Assembly: GCA_964523975.1 (NCBI GenBank)
Contig: CAZGBM010000057.1
Location: 1 to 13,332 of the forward strand
Direction: 5' to 3'
DNA: 13,332 nt
From: JAFGHJ01 sp964523975
GTDB taxonomy: Bacteria; Hydrothermota; UBA3072
The notes under the pieces were generated by a model. That model did no database searches, was not told where the DNA came from, and was given only the letters and a program-made list of their open reading frames with translations. Positions 13,248-13,332 of this stretch are shown one piece after another. The position numbers were made by a program, and so were the translations under genes. Position 1 is the stretch's first letter. Every line of letters begins with the position of its first letter.

Positions 13248-13332
13248 CGTTTTTCCTCCTCCTCAATTTCTGTTAAGTCCAGACCAATTAGAACTTTTTC
13301 TATCTCCGAGAGATCACCAACAATATTTCTAA
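13229..13332 (-). CDS. kaiB: Stand-alone KaiB, C-terminal 33 residues only (cut by window edge)
   Basis: Reading from 13330 on the minus strand, the frame gives RNIVGDLSEIEKVLIGLDL, then an acidic tail TEIEEEEKRWISFF and a stop at 13231-13229. This is the conserved C-terminal end of KaiB (compare RRIVGDLSDKEKILIGLNL in the fusion), including the GLD of the fold-switching segment. It is in a different frame from the fusion gene and overlaps it by 19 bases. The Glu-rich tail codons double as the GGAGGAGG ribosome binding site of the next gene. The rest lies outside the window, so it could be a free KaiB or the end of a larger fusion. The fragment is short but the match is clear. Confidence 0.85.
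   Translation of the reverse strand, partial: RNIVGDLSEIEKVLIGLDLTEIEEEEKRWISFF
13245..13264 (-). promoter_or_regulatory. Strong Shine-Dalgarno of the kaiB-kaiC fusion within the upstream kaiB
   Basis: GAGGAGGAGG (13264-13255), AAAAACG, then ATG at 13247. It lies in the coding end of the preceding kaiB, so the two are probably translated in a coupled way. Confidence 0.75.

Noticed and set aside
12538..13332. 264-residue plus-strand open frame
   Set aside because: Antisense to the KaiB-KaiC gene and low in complexity; the minus-strand protein matches KaiB and KaiC along its whole length.

Overview
The window looks like a scaffold from an uncultivated, moderately AT-rich bacterium. Coding is lysine-rich, Shine-Dalgarno sites are strong, a 100-N scaffolding gap sits at 2130-2229, and degenerate short repeats fill the larger spacers. 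The lineage cannot be fixed from this sequence. An Omnitrophota- or Desulfobacterota-like candidate phylum would fit, but that is a guess. All functional calls are by recognition of motifs, without database searches.

The left half (1-6611) is mostly housekeeping. The 3' part of quinolinate synthase nadA overlaps the tRNA 2-thiouridylase gene mnmA. After the gap comes a second PP-loop protein of the tRNA-thiolation (ThiI/MnmA-like) type whose N-terminus is lost in the gap. A convergent small LPP20-like lipoprotein gene follows. It shares a divergent promoter region, with two TTGACA boxes facing away from each other, with a stand-alone homocysteine S-methyltransferase module. A secreted FMN-binding lipoprotein carrying an ApbE flavinylation motif comes next, then an acyl-CoA dehydrogenase on its own.

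The right half (7062-13332, all minus strand) is the striking part: a KaiB/KaiC clock-like locus tied to a large two-component system. In transcription order it holds the C-terminus of a stand-alone KaiB; a single ORF fusing a complete KaiB to a complete double-domain KaiC; a REC-PAS-HisKA-HATPase hybrid kinase; a REC protein with a DHp-like H-box but no ATPase domain; and, after a 234-bp repeat-filled spacer, a PAS-GAF-like protein without a kinase domain, a single-domain REC, and a tandem REC-REC protein. Several genes overlap by 8-19 bases, which suggests translational coupling. No KaiA and no DNA-binding output domain is visible. The likely logic, by inference, is that the KaiBC ATPase state is read by one catalytic kinase and passed through five receiver domains and a phosphotransfer-like DHp.

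The larger intergenic stretches (1897-2129, 5148-5453, 6612-7061, 9028-9261) share degenerate units with a 9-nt period (core like TCTGTG or TTTGTG) on both strands. They form a dispersed, non-coding repeat family that also splits the Kai locus.
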